Source: Streptomyces sp. NBC_01478 (lineage in GTDB: Bacteria; Actinomycetota; Actinomycetes; Streptomycetales; Streptomycetaceae). From it: 64,000 bases of DNA. The DNA is taken from contig NZ_CP109444.1 in assembly GCF_036227225.1 (NCBI RefSeq), positions 11,265,501 through 11,329,500 of the forward strand, in the 5' to 3' direction. Position 1 is the first letter of the stretch, and each line of letters begins with the position of its first letter. Of the stretch, positions 8,081 to 16,437 are shown one piece after another. A program made the translations under genes and the position numbers. Below the pieces are notes generated by a model, which worked only from the letters and a program-made list of their open reading frames with translations, did no database searches and was not told where the DNA came from.

Positions 8081-8674
8081 CTACTCCTCGCCGCGGTGTT
8101 CGGTCAGCAGTCGTCGGATGGTGGTGATGTCGTCCTGGCCGAGCAGACCCTCGGTGGCGAGGACCCGGTACCAGATCAAGCCGAAGACGAGGTCGGCGGC
8201 GAAGGCTGCCGTCAGGTGAGCGGGCTTGTCGCCGCGGACTGCGGCCCGCTTGACGATGGTCTCGAGCGCGGCCCTGCGTTTGGTCAGGAAGCCGTCCTGG
8301 AAGCGGCGCCGGAAGTCTGCGTCGCGCTGCGCCTCGGCCATCAAGGAACGCAGGACGGGGATCACTCCTGGGAAGGCCATCAGGGCGGCGGAGTCACGCA
8401 GGAACGCGTCCAGTTCCGCGTCGAATGAACCCCGGTCCGCAGTCGAGACCTTCAGATCCGCCTTGAGCGCCAAGGCTTCGAGCAGGACGTCCGCCTTTGT
8501 GGGCCACCAGCGGTACACGGTCTGCTTGCCTGCTCCGGCGCGGGCGGCGATGCCCTCGATGGTGAGGTCGGGGAAGCCGACCTCGGTCGTGAGCTCGTAG
8601 GCCGCGGTGAGGATCGCGAGCCTCGTCTCCTCGCTCCGCTTGCGGCCGCGGGCGGGTGTCGTAGCGCCGGTCAT
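8081..8674 (-). CDS. TetR/AcrR family transcriptional regulator
   Basis: A 197-residue repressor-type protein. Residues ~15-60 are the TetR HTH (LAILTAAYELTTEVGFPDLT, then AGAGKQTVYRWWPTKADVL). The C-terminal domain (TetR_C_11-like, with a conserved LRSLMAEAQRDADFRRRF) binds an unknown ligand. It is co-transcribed with the SDR at 7256 and divergent from the SDR at 8765. Two near-identical palindromes in the 90-bp divergent region are its obvious operators, so it should repress both itself and the divergent gene until an inducer binds. Confidence 0.88.
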   Translation of the reverse strand: MTGATTPARGRKRSEETRLAILTAAYELTTEVGFPDLTIEGIAARAGAGKQTVYRWWPTKADVLLEALALKADLKVSTADRGSFDAELDAFLRDSAALMAFPGVIPVLRSLMAEAQRDADFRRRFQDGFLTKRRAALETIVKRAAVRGDKPAHLTAAFAADLVFGLIWYRVLATEGLLGQDDITTIRRLLTEHRGEE

Positions 8675-8696
8675 GAGGGTCAGACTAACCCATTAT

Positions 8697-8749
8697 CGAG
8701 ACGTCACGTCTAGAAATGCTGCTACTCTCATGCGAGACGTCACGTCTCG
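8697..8749. promoter_or_regulatory. Paired TetR operator in divergent promoter
   Basis: The 13-bp palindrome AGACGTCACGTCT occurs at 8699-8711 and 8735-8747, exactly 36 bp apart. The second copy extends to CGAGACGTCACGTCTCG. Both lie between the TetR gene start (8674) and the SDR start (8765), the arrangement expected for a TetR repressor controlling two divergent promoters. Confidence 0.8.
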
Positions 8750-8764
8750 GAATAAGGAGTGAGC

Positions 8765-9475
8765 ATGACCACTGCACTCGTGATCGGTGGCACGTCGGGG
8801 GTCGGACTGGCAGTCGCCCGACAACTCGCCAGCCGAGGACACGCGGTCCACATCGCCGGACGGAACACAGGGCGGCTCAACCGGGCGACCGCGGCCATCG
8901 ACGGAGACGTCCATGGGCACGTTCTCGACGCCGCCGACGCGGAGGCGGCCGCGGCGCTCGCGGCGAAGATCGCCCCGATCCGCCACCTCGTCATCACGCT
9001 CGCCGGGAAGGGCGGGGCCGGTCCGCTCGGCGACTTGCCGCTCGACGGACTACGGCAGGCGTTCGAGGAGAAGTACTGGCCCACCGTCACCGCACTCCAG
9101 GCCTCGCTCGCTCACCTCAGCGAGGACGCCTCGATCACTCTCGTCGGAGCCGTCACGGCGAGGGCTGCCCTGCCCGGCACAGCCGGGATCGGCTCGCTCA
9201 ACGCCGCCGTCGAAGGGCTCGTCCAACCGCTCGCCGCCGAACTGGCGCCGATCCGGGTCAACGCCGTCTCACCGGGATACATCGACACGCCCTGGTGGGA
9301 CGGGCTCGCCGCCGGGGACCGATCCGCGTTCTTCAAGCAGGCCGCCGACGCCCTGCCCACCAAGCGCGTAGCCACCGCCCCGGATGTCGCCGAAGCCATC
9401 GTGCTGCTGGCCACCAACCCCAATATCACCGGGACCGTCATCGAAACAGACGGCGGCGCACGCCTCACCGCCTGA
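8765..9475 (+). CDS. SDR-family protein lacking the catalytic Tyr/Lys
   Basis: 236 residues with the SDR fold: nucleotide-binding GGTSGVG at ~7-13 and the late motif VNAVSPGYIDTPWW. Where classical SDRs carry YxxxK, this reads GIGSLNAAVEGL, so Tyr is Ile and Lys is Asn. Other actinobacterial SDRs share this atypical site, so it may be a non-catalytic or differently acting branch. The ATG at 8765 has AAGGAG 5 bp upstream; a GTG at 8759 overlaps the ribosome site and is rejected. It is controlled by the divergent TetR through the paired palindrome. Confidence 0.82.
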   Translation: MTTALVIGGTSGVGLAVARQLASRGHAVHIAGRNTGRLNRATAAIDGDVHGHVLDAADAEAAAALAAKIAPIRHLVITLAGKGGAGPLGDLPLDGLRQAFEEKYWPTVTALQASLAHLSEDASITLVGAVTARAALPGTAGIGSLNAAVEGLVQPLAAELAPIRVNAVSPGYIDTPWWDGLAAGDRSAFFKQAADALPTKRVATAPDVAEAIVLLATNPNITGTVIETDGGARLTA

Positions 9476-9529
9476 CACTTCTTCACCCTTGCCCAGCCGC
9501 CGCACCGTCGTGATACGGAACGGCTTCAG

Positions 9530-9830
9530 TGAACTGGCCGAGCAAGGCCAGGGCGTTGGTGGGAAGCCTCCGCTTGACGGCGGCCCGGTTCCCCGACGAC
9601 GCGGCGCTGCACGCGCTGGTGGGTGAACTGAGCGCCAAAGGCGGCGAGTTCGCCTCGATGTGGCCGATCACCGCGTCAAGTCCACCATGTTCGCCTCGTA
9701 CGACATGCGGCATCCGGTCGTGGGCCTGCTGACGGTCGTCCGGCAGAGCCTCGGTCTCGGGCGTGGCATCAGCATCGTGGTCACCACCATCCCGGCGGGC
9801 TCACCCCCTCGTCGTCGCACAGCCGCCCCA
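9530..9830 (+). pseudogene. MmyB-like XRE regulator, C-terminal ligand-domain fragment, frameshifted
   Basis: One frame reads NWPSKARALVGSLRLTAARF, PDDAALHALVGELSAKG and EFASMW. After a shift near 9660 the homology continues as ADHRVKSTMFASYDMRHPVV with VVTTIPAGS. Together these match the MmyB-like ligand-binding domain that follows the HTH in Streptomyces XRE regulators (pattern R-x3-G-R-x-P-D-D, then W-A-D-H, then R-H-P-V-V-G). The HTH half is missing and the frame is broken, so it is a remnant. Confidence 0.65.
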
Positions 9831-9832
9831 CC

Positions 9833-9967
9833 GTCGTCCTCACCGCGACGGACGGACTCCGGAACCCCACGTCCATCGCCCTGCGCGGCGACACGGCCTA
9901 CGTCCTGAGCGCGGCCTACGTCACCGCCGAGGACCCCAACCTGTTGCTCGCCCACCTGAACCGGTGA
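9833..9967 (+). pseudogene. Orphan C-terminal fragment of a beta-propeller-like secreted protein
   Basis: 44 codons ending in TGA read VVLTATDGLRNPTSIALRGD, then TAYVLSAAYVTAEDPNLLLA, the style of the last blade of NHL/SMP-30-like proteins. There is no start codon or upstream body; it is fused directly to the MmyB fragment, marking a deletion junction near 9832. Confidence 0.5.
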
Positions 9968-10225
9968 GTGCGGCAGCGCCCAGCTCCCCGTCGACCCGCT
10001 CACCCCCGCAGCGGACGTTCCGGGCAGCGGGCAACCTCACCCGCACGCCATGGCGGAGCCGGCGCGGGGCCGCCCCGAAGGCCCCGTCTCCACCATCAGC
10101 CACCCCATCCGACCCCCGCCCCAACTGTGTATCCACAGAAAGGGCTTGCCGCCGTCGCCCTGAGACTGGCAGCATCGCTGCCTTCATCACTCCGAACAAC
10201 GGGTGGTGGCCATCAAGGAGGTCCG

Positions 10226-11149
10226 GTGTCCAAGCGGTGGCTGTTCCTGTCGGCGGCCGCGGTACTCATCGTGGTCTCCCTGGCCCTGGTGCTGCTGCCC
10301 GGCCACAAGGACGACGAGGACGTGAAGTCCGTGGCGGGAAGTGCCACTTCCGTGCCTTCGGCCACCGTCTCCGCGGCCAAGTCGCCCTCGCCGAGCGGTA
10401 CTTCGTCCGCCTCCGCGCGGGCGAGTGCGACCCCGTCGAAGAAGCCGTCGGCGACACCGACCGCCCACGCGACCACCGCCTCCGCCGCGCCGGCGGCCAC
10501 AAAGGCCGCTCGACCGGCCTCGGGCACAGCCTCGTTGGCCGGCCGCATCCGCCCCGGTGTCACCTACCGAGGGGTCGCCACCTTCTACGACGCGGACGGC
10601 GGCGGCGCCTGTCTGTACGACCCGAGCGACGACGTCCTGACCGGCGCGATGAACACCACGGACTACGAGGCGTCCAAGGCGTGCGGGGCGTACGTGGTGG
10701 TCCACGCGGCAGGCGGCGCCAGCATCACGGTCCGTATCACCAACGAGTGCCCGGGGGACTGCGCCCCCGGCCAGATCGACCTCAGCGCACAGGCCTTCGC
10801 CAAACTCGCCGCCCCTTCGGCCGGCCGGATCCCGATCACCTGGAACCTGGCGAGCCCCAGCACCTCCGACACGATCTCGATCCGCTACAAGACCGGTTCC
10901 ACCCGCTACTGGTGCGGCATCCAGGCGATCGGCCACCGAAATCCCTTGGCCCGCCTGGAAGTTCGCGCGGGCAGCGGCTGGCGTCAGTTGGCGCGCGCCG
11001 ACTACAACTACTTCCTCTCCGAGGACGGCACCGGCTGCGGCGGCGCGCTCCGGCTCACCGACATCTACGGCGAGCAACTCACCGTCCCCGCACTCGCGGT
11101 GCGAGCGAACGTCACACAGGCCACGCGGCTCCAGTTCGCCCAACACTGA
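10226..11149 (+). CDS. Expansin-like secreted protein (RlpA-type barrel plus CBM63-like domain)
   Basis: 307 residues. The GTG at 10226 follows AAGGAGG by 4 bp and opens with a signal-anchor (WLFLSAAAVLIVVSLALVLL). A ~75-residue Ser/Thr/Ala/Pro-rich linker follows, then a double-psi beta-barrel (TYRGVATFYDADGGGACLYD to GQIDLSAQAFAKLA, keeping the catalytic-like Asp of expansins). Last comes an expansin C-terminal domain with conserved aromatics (YWCGIQ, YNYFLSEDG). Bacterial expansins loosen cellulose/peptidoglycan networks without hydrolysis, often aiding plant colonisation. It is convergent with the XRE gene, with 7 bp between stops. Longer upstream frames are shadows. Confidence 0.85.
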   Translation: MSKRWLFLSAAAVLIVVSLALVLLPGHKDDEDVKSVAGSATSVPSATVSAAKSPSPSGTSSASARASATPSKKPSATPTAHATTASAAPAATKAARPASGTASLAGRIRPGVTYRGVATFYDADGGGACLYDPSDDVLTGAMNTTDYEASKACGAYVVVHAAGGASITVRITNECPGDCAPGQIDLSAQAFAKLAAPSAGRIPITWNLASPSTSDTISIRYKTGSTRYWCGIQAIGHRNPLARLEVRAGSGWRQLARADYNYFLSEDGTGCGGALRLTDIYGEQLTVPALAVRANVTQATRLQFAQH

Positions 11150-11156
11150 CCCCCGC

Positions 11157-12050
11157 TCAGGAGCTGGGCGCGCGCGATCCGTCACCGGTCAGCGTGCGCC
11201 GCAACCTGACCTCGTCCGAACTGCCGGGCACCGCGGTCAAGATGACGATCTTGAGGTCGGAGTCACCGTCCGTCAGAACATCGCAGTCCACTTCCACGGG
11301 CCCGACCTCGGGATGCTCGACCGTCTTGCGGTCCTCGCGATGTGCGGCCACCGTGCCGCTCGACCACAGCCGGGCGAACGTCGGGTTGCCCGCGGTGAGT
11401 TGACGGATCAGCTCCGCGAGGCGGACGTCGTGCGGGAAGCGGCCGGTGGCCCGGCGCAGGTCGGACACGATCGCGAGATCCGAGGCGTCGCCGTTCCGCA
11501 CCAGCACCGGCCACGAGGCGATCCGTACGTCATGTACGTCGTCGCCGGAACCGACCGGGAACCGCTCGCGAGCGAAGTTCCGTTGCTCGGGCGGCTTGGC
11601 CGACGGGTCACCGAGCAGCGCCGCCCACCCGGGGTTCCACCAGATCATCTGCCAGTCGGCGGCGAACACGGCGACGGCGACGTCCCCGAGCCGGTTCAGC
11701 ACGCGATGCACCCCTGACGGCAGGTGGTCGGGGATCGGCTCGTCGTTCGGCGGGACCAGTCCGGCCATGCGGTAGAGGTGCTCCCGTTCGACGGCGGTCA
11801 GTCGCAGCGCCCGGGCCAAGGAGGCGACGACCTGGGCCGAGGGCGCCGTGGACCGCCCCTGCTCCAGACGCACCACGTAGTCGACCGACAACCCGGCACG
11901 CTCGGCGAGTTCCTCGCGGCGCAGACCGGTCGCACGCCGGGACCGACCGGACGGCAGCCCGACGTCGGACGGGGACAACCTCTCCCGCCAGGCACGGATC
12001 GTCGCACCCAGCCCGAGCCCGATGCCTTCGTGTGTCGCCATGTCCTCCAT
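11157..12050 (-). CDS. XRE-family regulator with MmyB-like ligand-binding domain
   Basis: A 297-residue cytoplasmic DNA-binding protein. The HTH_31/XRE domain covers ~12-85 (TGLRREELAERAGLSVDYVV, LEQGR). The MmyB-like C-terminal domain covers ~110-285 (WQMIWWNPGWAALLGDP; PHDVRLAELIRQL; FARLWSSGTVAAHRE). Family members commonly repress an adjacent divergent SDR gene, and that arrangement is present here: the SDR at 12137 starts 86 bp away on the other strand. ATG 12050 is used, but ATG 12041 also has GGAGG upstream. The intact gene shows what the broken fragment at 9530 came from. Confidence 0.87.
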   Translation of the reverse strand: MEDMATHEGIGLGLGATIRAWRERLSPSDVGLPSGRSRRATGLRREELAERAGLSVDYVVRLEQGRSTAPSAQVVASLARALRLTAVEREHLYRMAGLVPPNDEPIPDHLPSGVHRVLNRLGDVAVAVFAADWQMIWWNPGWAALLGDPSAKPPEQRNFARERFPVGSGDDVHDVRIASWPVLVRNGDASDLAIVSDLRRATGRFPHDVRLAELIRQLTAGNPTFARLWSSGTVAAHREDRKTVEHPEVGPVEVDCDVLTDGDSDLKIVILTAVPGSSDEVRLRRTLTGDGSRAPSS

Positions 12051-12136
12051 CTTCCTCCCCCTCCGATCCTGGTAATGCCGTTCCTACGGTCGAAGCGTCC
12101 CTGGTGGGGCACCCGCACGGCGCGGACGATGGACGC

Positions 12137-12835
12137 ATGACCACCACGTTCATCACCGGAGCCAACAAGGGCCTCGGCCACGAGACCGCCCGCCGCCTCC
12201 TCGCCCTCGGCCACACCGTGATCGTCGGAGCCCGCGACCAGGAACGCGGTGCGGAGGCGGCCGCCGCACTCGGTGCGCGGTTCGTCCGTATCGACGTCAC
12301 CGACGACGCCTCCGTCACCGCCGCCGCGGCCGACGTCGCCGCACACGAAGGTGTCCTCGACGTCCTGATCAACAACGCCGGTGTACACGGCCCGCACGGC
12401 GATCCCGCGGAGCTGACCGGCGCCGACGCGCTCGCCGTCTTCGACGTCAACGTCTTCGGAGTGGTCCGGACGACCACCGCCTTCCTCCCGCTGCTGCGCC
12501 GCTCACCCGACCCGGTCGTCATCAACGTCAGCAGCGGTATGGGCTCGCTCGCCATCACCCACGACCCTTCGCGGATCGAGTCGTCCGTCGTCGCGCCGCT
12601 CTACACCGCCTCCAAGGCGGCCCTCACCATGCTGACCACCCAATACGCCAAGGGCCTCAAGGACGTTCGCGTCAACGCCGCCGATCCCGGCTACACGGCG
12701 ACCGACCTCAACGGCCACAGCGGCCCCCAGACCGTCTCGGAGGGAACCGACGCGATCGTCCGGCTCGCGACCGAGGAACCCGGCGCCGGCTCGGGCCGTT
12801 TCATCGACCGCGACGGCCCGCTCGCCCTGTCCTGA
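12137..12835 (+). CDS. Short-chain dehydrogenase/reductase
   Basis: A 232-residue classical SDR. It has TGANKGLG at ~7-14, NNAGVHG at ~81, a Ser in NVSSGMG at ~137 and catalytic YTASKAA at ~157, followed by VNAADPGYTATDLN. All catalytic residues are present. Divergent from the MmyB-type XRE regulator, a frequent Streptomyces pairing in which the regulator controls the SDR. The ATG at 12137 is where the Rossmann fold begins; the upstream extension is non-family sequence. The ribosome site is weak (GGACGC). Substrate unknown. Confidence 0.87.
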   Translation: MTTTFITGANKGLGHETARRLLALGHTVIVGARDQERGAEAAAALGARFVRIDVTDDASVTAAAADVAAHEGVLDVLINNAGVHGPHGDPAELTGADALAVFDVNVFGVVRTTTAFLPLLRRSPDPVVINVSSGMGSLAITHDPSRIESSVVAPLYTASKAALTMLTTQYAKGLKDVRVNAADPGYTATDLNGHSGPQTVSEGTDAIVRLATEEPGAGSGRFIDRDGPLALS

Positions 12836-12971
12836 ACCCGACCCCCGCAACACTCCTGACACAGCTTGGTTTCCTTGGGTGCTACCGGCGGTAACAACTG
12901 AGGTGTCGCGGCACGTCCCACGTGTCGGGCACACCTCCCGCACCTCCCGTATCTCATCCGGAAGGCACCCC

Positions 12972-14750
12972 ATGGAGAACTCGGCCCCCACAGCGATCAG
13001 CCGACGAAGAGCCCTGACGGTGGCCGGCGGTGTCGCCGCCGGCGCCGCCCTCGCGGCCCACGCGGCACCGGCGTTCGCGGCCGGCACCTCGGACGCCGAC
13101 GCCATCGTCGTCGGCCACGGCCTCGCCGGTCTCGTCGCCACCTCCGAACTGGTCGCGGCGGGAAAGAAAGTGCTGCTCCTGGACCAGGAACCCGAGTCCA
13201 ACCTCGGCGGCCAGGCGTTCTGGTCCTTCGGCGGACTGTTCCTGGTCGACTCCGACGAGCAGCGGCTCATGGGCGTCAAGGACTCCCAAGAGCTGGCGTG
13301 GCAGGACTGGTTGGGCACGGCCGGCTTCGACCGCGGTGTCGACGACCCGACCGGCCAGGACTACTGGGCCCGCAAGTGGGCCGAGGCGTATGTGGACTTC
13401 GCGGCCAACGAGAAGCGGTCCTGGCTCTACGGCCTCGGCATCCGCTGGTTCCCGATCGTCGGCTGGGCCGAGCGCGGCGGCGGCCTCGCCGACGGACACG
13501 GCAACTCGGTGCCCCGCTTCCATGTCACCTGGGGCACCGGCCCGGCCGTGGTCGAGCCGTTCGAGAAGAAGGTGCGCGCCGGCGTCGCGAGCGGCAAGGT
13601 GGTCTTCAAGTTCCGCCACCAGGTCAACGAGATCGTCCGCACCGGCGGAGTCGTGACCGGAGTCCGCGGCTCGATCCTCGAACCCAGCACCGCCCAGCGC
13701 GGCAAGGCCACCTCCCGCACCGTGGTGGGCGACTTCGACCTCAAGGCCCCGGTCGTGATCGTCACTTCGGGCGGCATAGGCGCCAACCACGACCTCGTAC
13801 GGCAGAACTGGCCTGCCCGGCTCGGCACCCCGCCCAAGACGATGATCACCGGTGTGCCGGCGTACGTCGACGGCCGGATGCTGGGGATCGCCTCGGCGGC
13901 GGGCGGCCGTATCGTCAACCCCGACCGGATGTGGCACTACACCGAGGGCCTCAGGAACTACGACCCGATCTGGCCCAACCACGGCATCCGCATCCTCCCG
14001 GGACCGTCCTCGATGTGGTTCGACGCCACCGGCAAGCGGTTCTCCGCCCCCGACATGCCGGGCTACGACACCCTCCACACGCTGGGCTCGATCACCGCCG
14101 GCGGCTACGACTACTCGTGGTTCGTCACCACGAGCAAGATCATCGCGAAGGAGTTCGCGCTCTCCGGTTCCGAGCAGAACCCGGACCTCACCAACAAGGA
14201 CATCCTGATGCTTCTCTCGCGCATCTGGCAGACGCCGGAGCCGATCGAGAAGTTCAGGAAGAACGGCGTCGACTTCATCACCGCCACCACGCTCTCCGAA
14301 CTGGTCCTCGGAATGAACAAGTTGACCGGCGACGGCCTGATCAAACTGGCCGACCTCCAGCGACAGATCGAGGCCCGGGACCGGGAGATCGACAACCCGT
14401 ACTCGAAGGACGCCCAGGTGATGGGCATCCGCAACGCCCTTTCCTACCCAGGGGATTCGCTCAGCCGTACCGCCGCGATCCACAAGATCCTGGACCCGAG
14501 CGCCGGACCGCTGATCGCCGTCCGCCTCAACATCCTCACCCGCAAGACACTGGGCGGCCTGCAGACCGACCTCTCGGGCCGGGTCCTGGACGCGACTGGG
14601 GCGGCAATTCCCGGTCTGTACGCGGCCGGTGAGGTCTCCGGGTTCGGCGGCGGGGGAGTCCACGGCTACCGCTCGATGGAGGGCACCTTCCTCGGCGGCT
14701 GCCTGTTCTCCGGCCGTCAGGCGGGCCGCGCGGCGGCTGCCGCGCTCTGA
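12972..14750 (+). CDS. Tat-exported FAD-dependent dehydrogenase (FAD_binding_2 family)
   Basis: 592 residues. The N-terminus has a twin-arginine signal (SRRRALTVAGGVAAGAALAA, cleavage about AFAAG). Next comes the dinucleotide-binding motif VGHGLAGLVATSEL with LLLDQE, and the C-terminal flavin loop GGGVHGYRSMEGTFLGGCLF. The architecture is that of fumarate-reductase/3-ketosteroid-dehydrogenase-like flavoproteins that Streptomyces annotate as 'FAD-binding dehydrogenase'. Tat export implies cofactor-loaded folding before secretion. The ATG at 12972 is preceded by GGAAGG. It stands alone; a strong hairpin separates it from the next, convergent gene. Substrate not deducible. Confidence 0.87.
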   Translation: MENSAPTAISRRRALTVAGGVAAGAALAAHAAPAFAAGTSDADAIVVGHGLAGLVATSELVAAGKKVLLLDQEPESNLGGQAFWSFGGLFLVDSDEQRLMGVKDSQELAWQDWLGTAGFDRGVDDPTGQDYWARKWAEAYVDFAANEKRSWLYGLGIRWFPIVGWAERGGGLADGHGNSVPRFHVTWGTGPAVVEPFEKKVRAGVASGKVVFKFRHQVNEIVRTGGVVTGVRGSILEPSTAQRGKATSRTVVGDFDLKAPVVIVTSGGIGANHDLVRQNWPARLGTPPKTMITGVPAYVDGRMLGIASAAGGRIVNPDRMWHYTEGLRNYDPIWPNHGIRILPGPSSMWFDATGKRFSAPDMPGYDTLHTLGSITAGGYDYSWFVTTSKIIAKEFALSGSEQNPDLTNKDILMLLSRIWQTPEPIEKFRKNGVDFITATTLSELVLGMNKLTGDGLIKLADLQRQIEARDREIDNPYSKDAQVMGIRNALSYPGDSLSRTAAIHKILDPSAGPLIAVRLNILTRKTLGGLQTDLSGRVLDATGAAIPGLYAAGEVSGFGGGGVHGYRSMEGTFLGGCLFSGRQAGRAAAAAL

Positions 14751-14773
14751 GTGCTACGGCCGCTCTCCGGCCC

Positions 14774-14808
14774 TCGGCAACTCGGGCACGTCCAGCTCGA
14801 GTTGCCGA
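14774..14808. terminator. Bidirectional hairpin between convergent genes
   Basis: TCGGCAACTCG and CGAGTTGCCGA form a perfect 11-bp stem with a 13-nt loop. It lies 24 bp after the flavoprotein stop and 5 bp from the end of the convergent gene at 14813. Its placement and symmetry suit a shared terminator. Confidence 0.7.
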
Positions 14809-14812
14809 CGGG

Positions 14813-15469
14813 TCAGCCGAGGACGAGCGGCAACTTCGCGGCCAGCGCGCCCAATTGGGCGCCCTCCGCATCTGTCGGAACCCGCCGTCCGGTGCCGACG
14901 AGCAGCGCGTCCCGGTCGGAGAACGCCTCGGGGAAGGCGGCCCCGGCGATCCTCTCCAGCAGCGCGCGTGACCCGGCGAGCGCTTCCGCGGGCGGCCCCG
15001 CCGCCTCCGGGAGGTGGGCGACCAGGTCGAGGTGGTGCAGCGTCCACTCCAGGACGTACGCGGAGAGGTAGTCGCCCGCGGTGAGAACCTCGTCCTGGGT
15101 GCTGACCCGCAGCTCGGGATCGGCGAGTCGGGCGGCGCGGCCGGCGGCCGAACCGACGTCGTCCAGATGGAACTTGAGCAGCCGGGGGTCCTCGTACGCG
15201 GCGGCCAGCCGGACGATCAGCGCGTCGAGCGGGTCGTCACCGGTGGGCCGCGTCTGCGTGACGGCCCAGTAGGTCACCGCGTCGCGGGTCGGTTCCGTGT
15301 CGGCGGGCGTCACCAGGGTGATCAGGACGTCCTGGGCGTCGATGACGAGATGACAGACCAGGTCCCGCACCAGCCAGTGAGCACAGCCCGACGGCCGCTC
15401 GAAATCCTCGTCCGCGAGATCGGCGACCGCCGTGAGCAGGGCCGTCCAGGAGCAGGAGAAGAGATCCAC
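14813..15469 (-). CDS. Maleylpyruvate isomerase / mycothiol-dependent DinB-like family protein
   Basis: A 218-residue cytoplasmic protein of the DinB/MDMPI superfamily (four-helix metalloenzymes using mycothiol in actinobacteria). Metal-ligand His residues fit the pattern: CAHWLVRDLVCHLV near 28-41 and YVLEWTLHHLDLVAHL near 138-153. Members include mycothiol-dependent maleylpyruvate isomerase, but most have no known substrate. The N-terminal LFSCSWTALLTAVADL matches the family's first helix. No operon partner: a TetR gene lies upstream on the same strand but is probably separately transcribed. Confidence 0.75.
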   Translation of the reverse strand: MDLFSCSWTALLTAVADLADEDFERPSGCAHWLVRDLVCHLVIDAQDVLITLVTPADTEPTRDAVTYWAVTQTRPTGDDPLDALIVRLAAAYEDPRLLKFHLDDVGSAAGRAARLADPELRVSTQDEVLTAGDYLSAYVLEWTLHHLDLVAHLPEAAGPPAEALAGSRALLERIAGAAFPEAFSDRDALLVGTGRRVPTDAEGAQLGALAAKLPLVLG

Positions 15470-15530
15470 CCCGGCAAGCTAGTCCGACGTCGCCGCAGGC
15501 AGCAAGCGACGGCGCCCAGGTGGCCCCGTG

Positions 15531-16253
15531 TCATGTGATCCGGCGGTGGATGTCGGCCAGCAGATTCCGCATCGCCATGCGGAAGAGCTCGGCCTGGTGC
15601 CCGCCGAGGAAATCGGTGTGTCCGAACACCTCCAGGGCGACGAGACCGTGCAGATGTCCCCACGCGCTCATCAGGAGAGCGGTCGCGGGGGCGGGTAGAT
15701 GCCCTTGGCCGTAGTGCGGCAACTGCTCCAGAAACGCCCGGAGTTCGGGTGAGAGCGCGGTGGTGTCGGGCGCGGCGAGTTGCTCCGTGGTGAACCCCTC
15801 GAACATCTCGCGCTCGAAGATCGCGCTCATCCGGCGCGTCGCCTGGGTGGTCGGGCCGTCGGTGGGTGCCGCGTAGTCCCGCAGCGGTGTGCCGTAGAGG
15901 AGTTGGAAGCGCTCGGGGTTGGCGATGCCCCATCGCCGGTACCCCTCGGCCGCGACCACCAGGCGGGGCAGACCCGGGTCGTCGGGGGTGTCGACGGCGG
16001 CCTGCACGGCGTCGGCCAGGTCGTCGTACGCCTTCGTGACGAGCGCGGTGACCAGGGCGTCCCGGCTCGGGAAGTAGTGGTAGAGCGCCTGCACGGTCAT
16101 GCCGAGGCTGCGGGCGACCGCGCGCAACGACAGGGCCGCGGGCCCGTGTTCGGTGAGGTGGTGCTGGGCCGCTTCCACGATCTCCTGCGTGGCGGCGGCC
16201 CGGCGCCGCTGGCGCAGGGAGGGCGGGGCGGTCGTGGCTTCGTCGACGGACAT
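15531..16253 (-). CDS. TetR/AcrR family regulator, probable repressor of the divergent MMPL exporter
   Basis: 240 residues when started at ATG 16253; the longer open frame runs into the divergent gene's leader. The HTH is at ~18-65 (RRAAATQEIVEAAQHHL, SLGMTVQALYHYFPSRDALV). The C-terminal domain is TetR_C_13-like (WGIANPERFQLLYGTPLRDY). Its start is 185 bp from the divergent MMPL gene, with an inverted repeat between them. TetR control of an adjacent RND/MMPL exporter is a standard arrangement, so it most likely senses the exported compound. Confidence 0.88.
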   Translation of the reverse strand: MSVDEATTAPPSLRQRRRAAATQEIVEAAQHHLTEHGPAALSLRAVARSLGMTVQALYHYFPSRDALVTALVTKAYDDLADAVQAAVDTPDDPGLPRLVVAAEGYRRWGIANPERFQLLYGTPLRDYAAPTDGPTTQATRRMSAIFEREMFEGFTTEQLAAPDTTALSPELRAFLEQLPHYGQGHLPAPATALLMSAWGHLHGLVALEVFGHTDFLGGHQAELFRMAMRNLLADIHRRIT

Positions 16254-16304
16254 GCGTCGACCGTACGACGCCGACTCCTGCGAGGCGCCCGGTAATCGCA
16301 AGGT

Positions 16305-16345
16305 GTGAGGAAAATCTAACACTGCCAAATCTTCTTGCTCCTCAC
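16305..16345. promoter_or_regulatory. Inverted repeat between TetR and MMPL genes
   Basis: GTGAGGA at 16305-16311 and TCCTCAC at 16339-16345 flank an AT-rich core (AAAATCTAACACTG) in the TetR/MMPL intergenic region. They may be two half-sites or two sites of the TetR operator. The 27-bp spacing is wide for one dimer, so confidence is modest. Confidence 0.4.
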
Positions 16346-16437
16346 TAACGTCGGGCGCGGCGACGAAGAGTGCCCAGGTGATCAACTCCGGCTGTTTCGC
16401 GCCTCTTTCACCGTATGGACAGAAAAGGAGAACGGGC

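Noticed and set aside
9763..11403. 546-residue plus-strand ORF across the expansin region
   Set aside because: Shadow frame of the expansin-like gene and of the antisense XRE gene; no start signal and Arg/Pro/His-rich.
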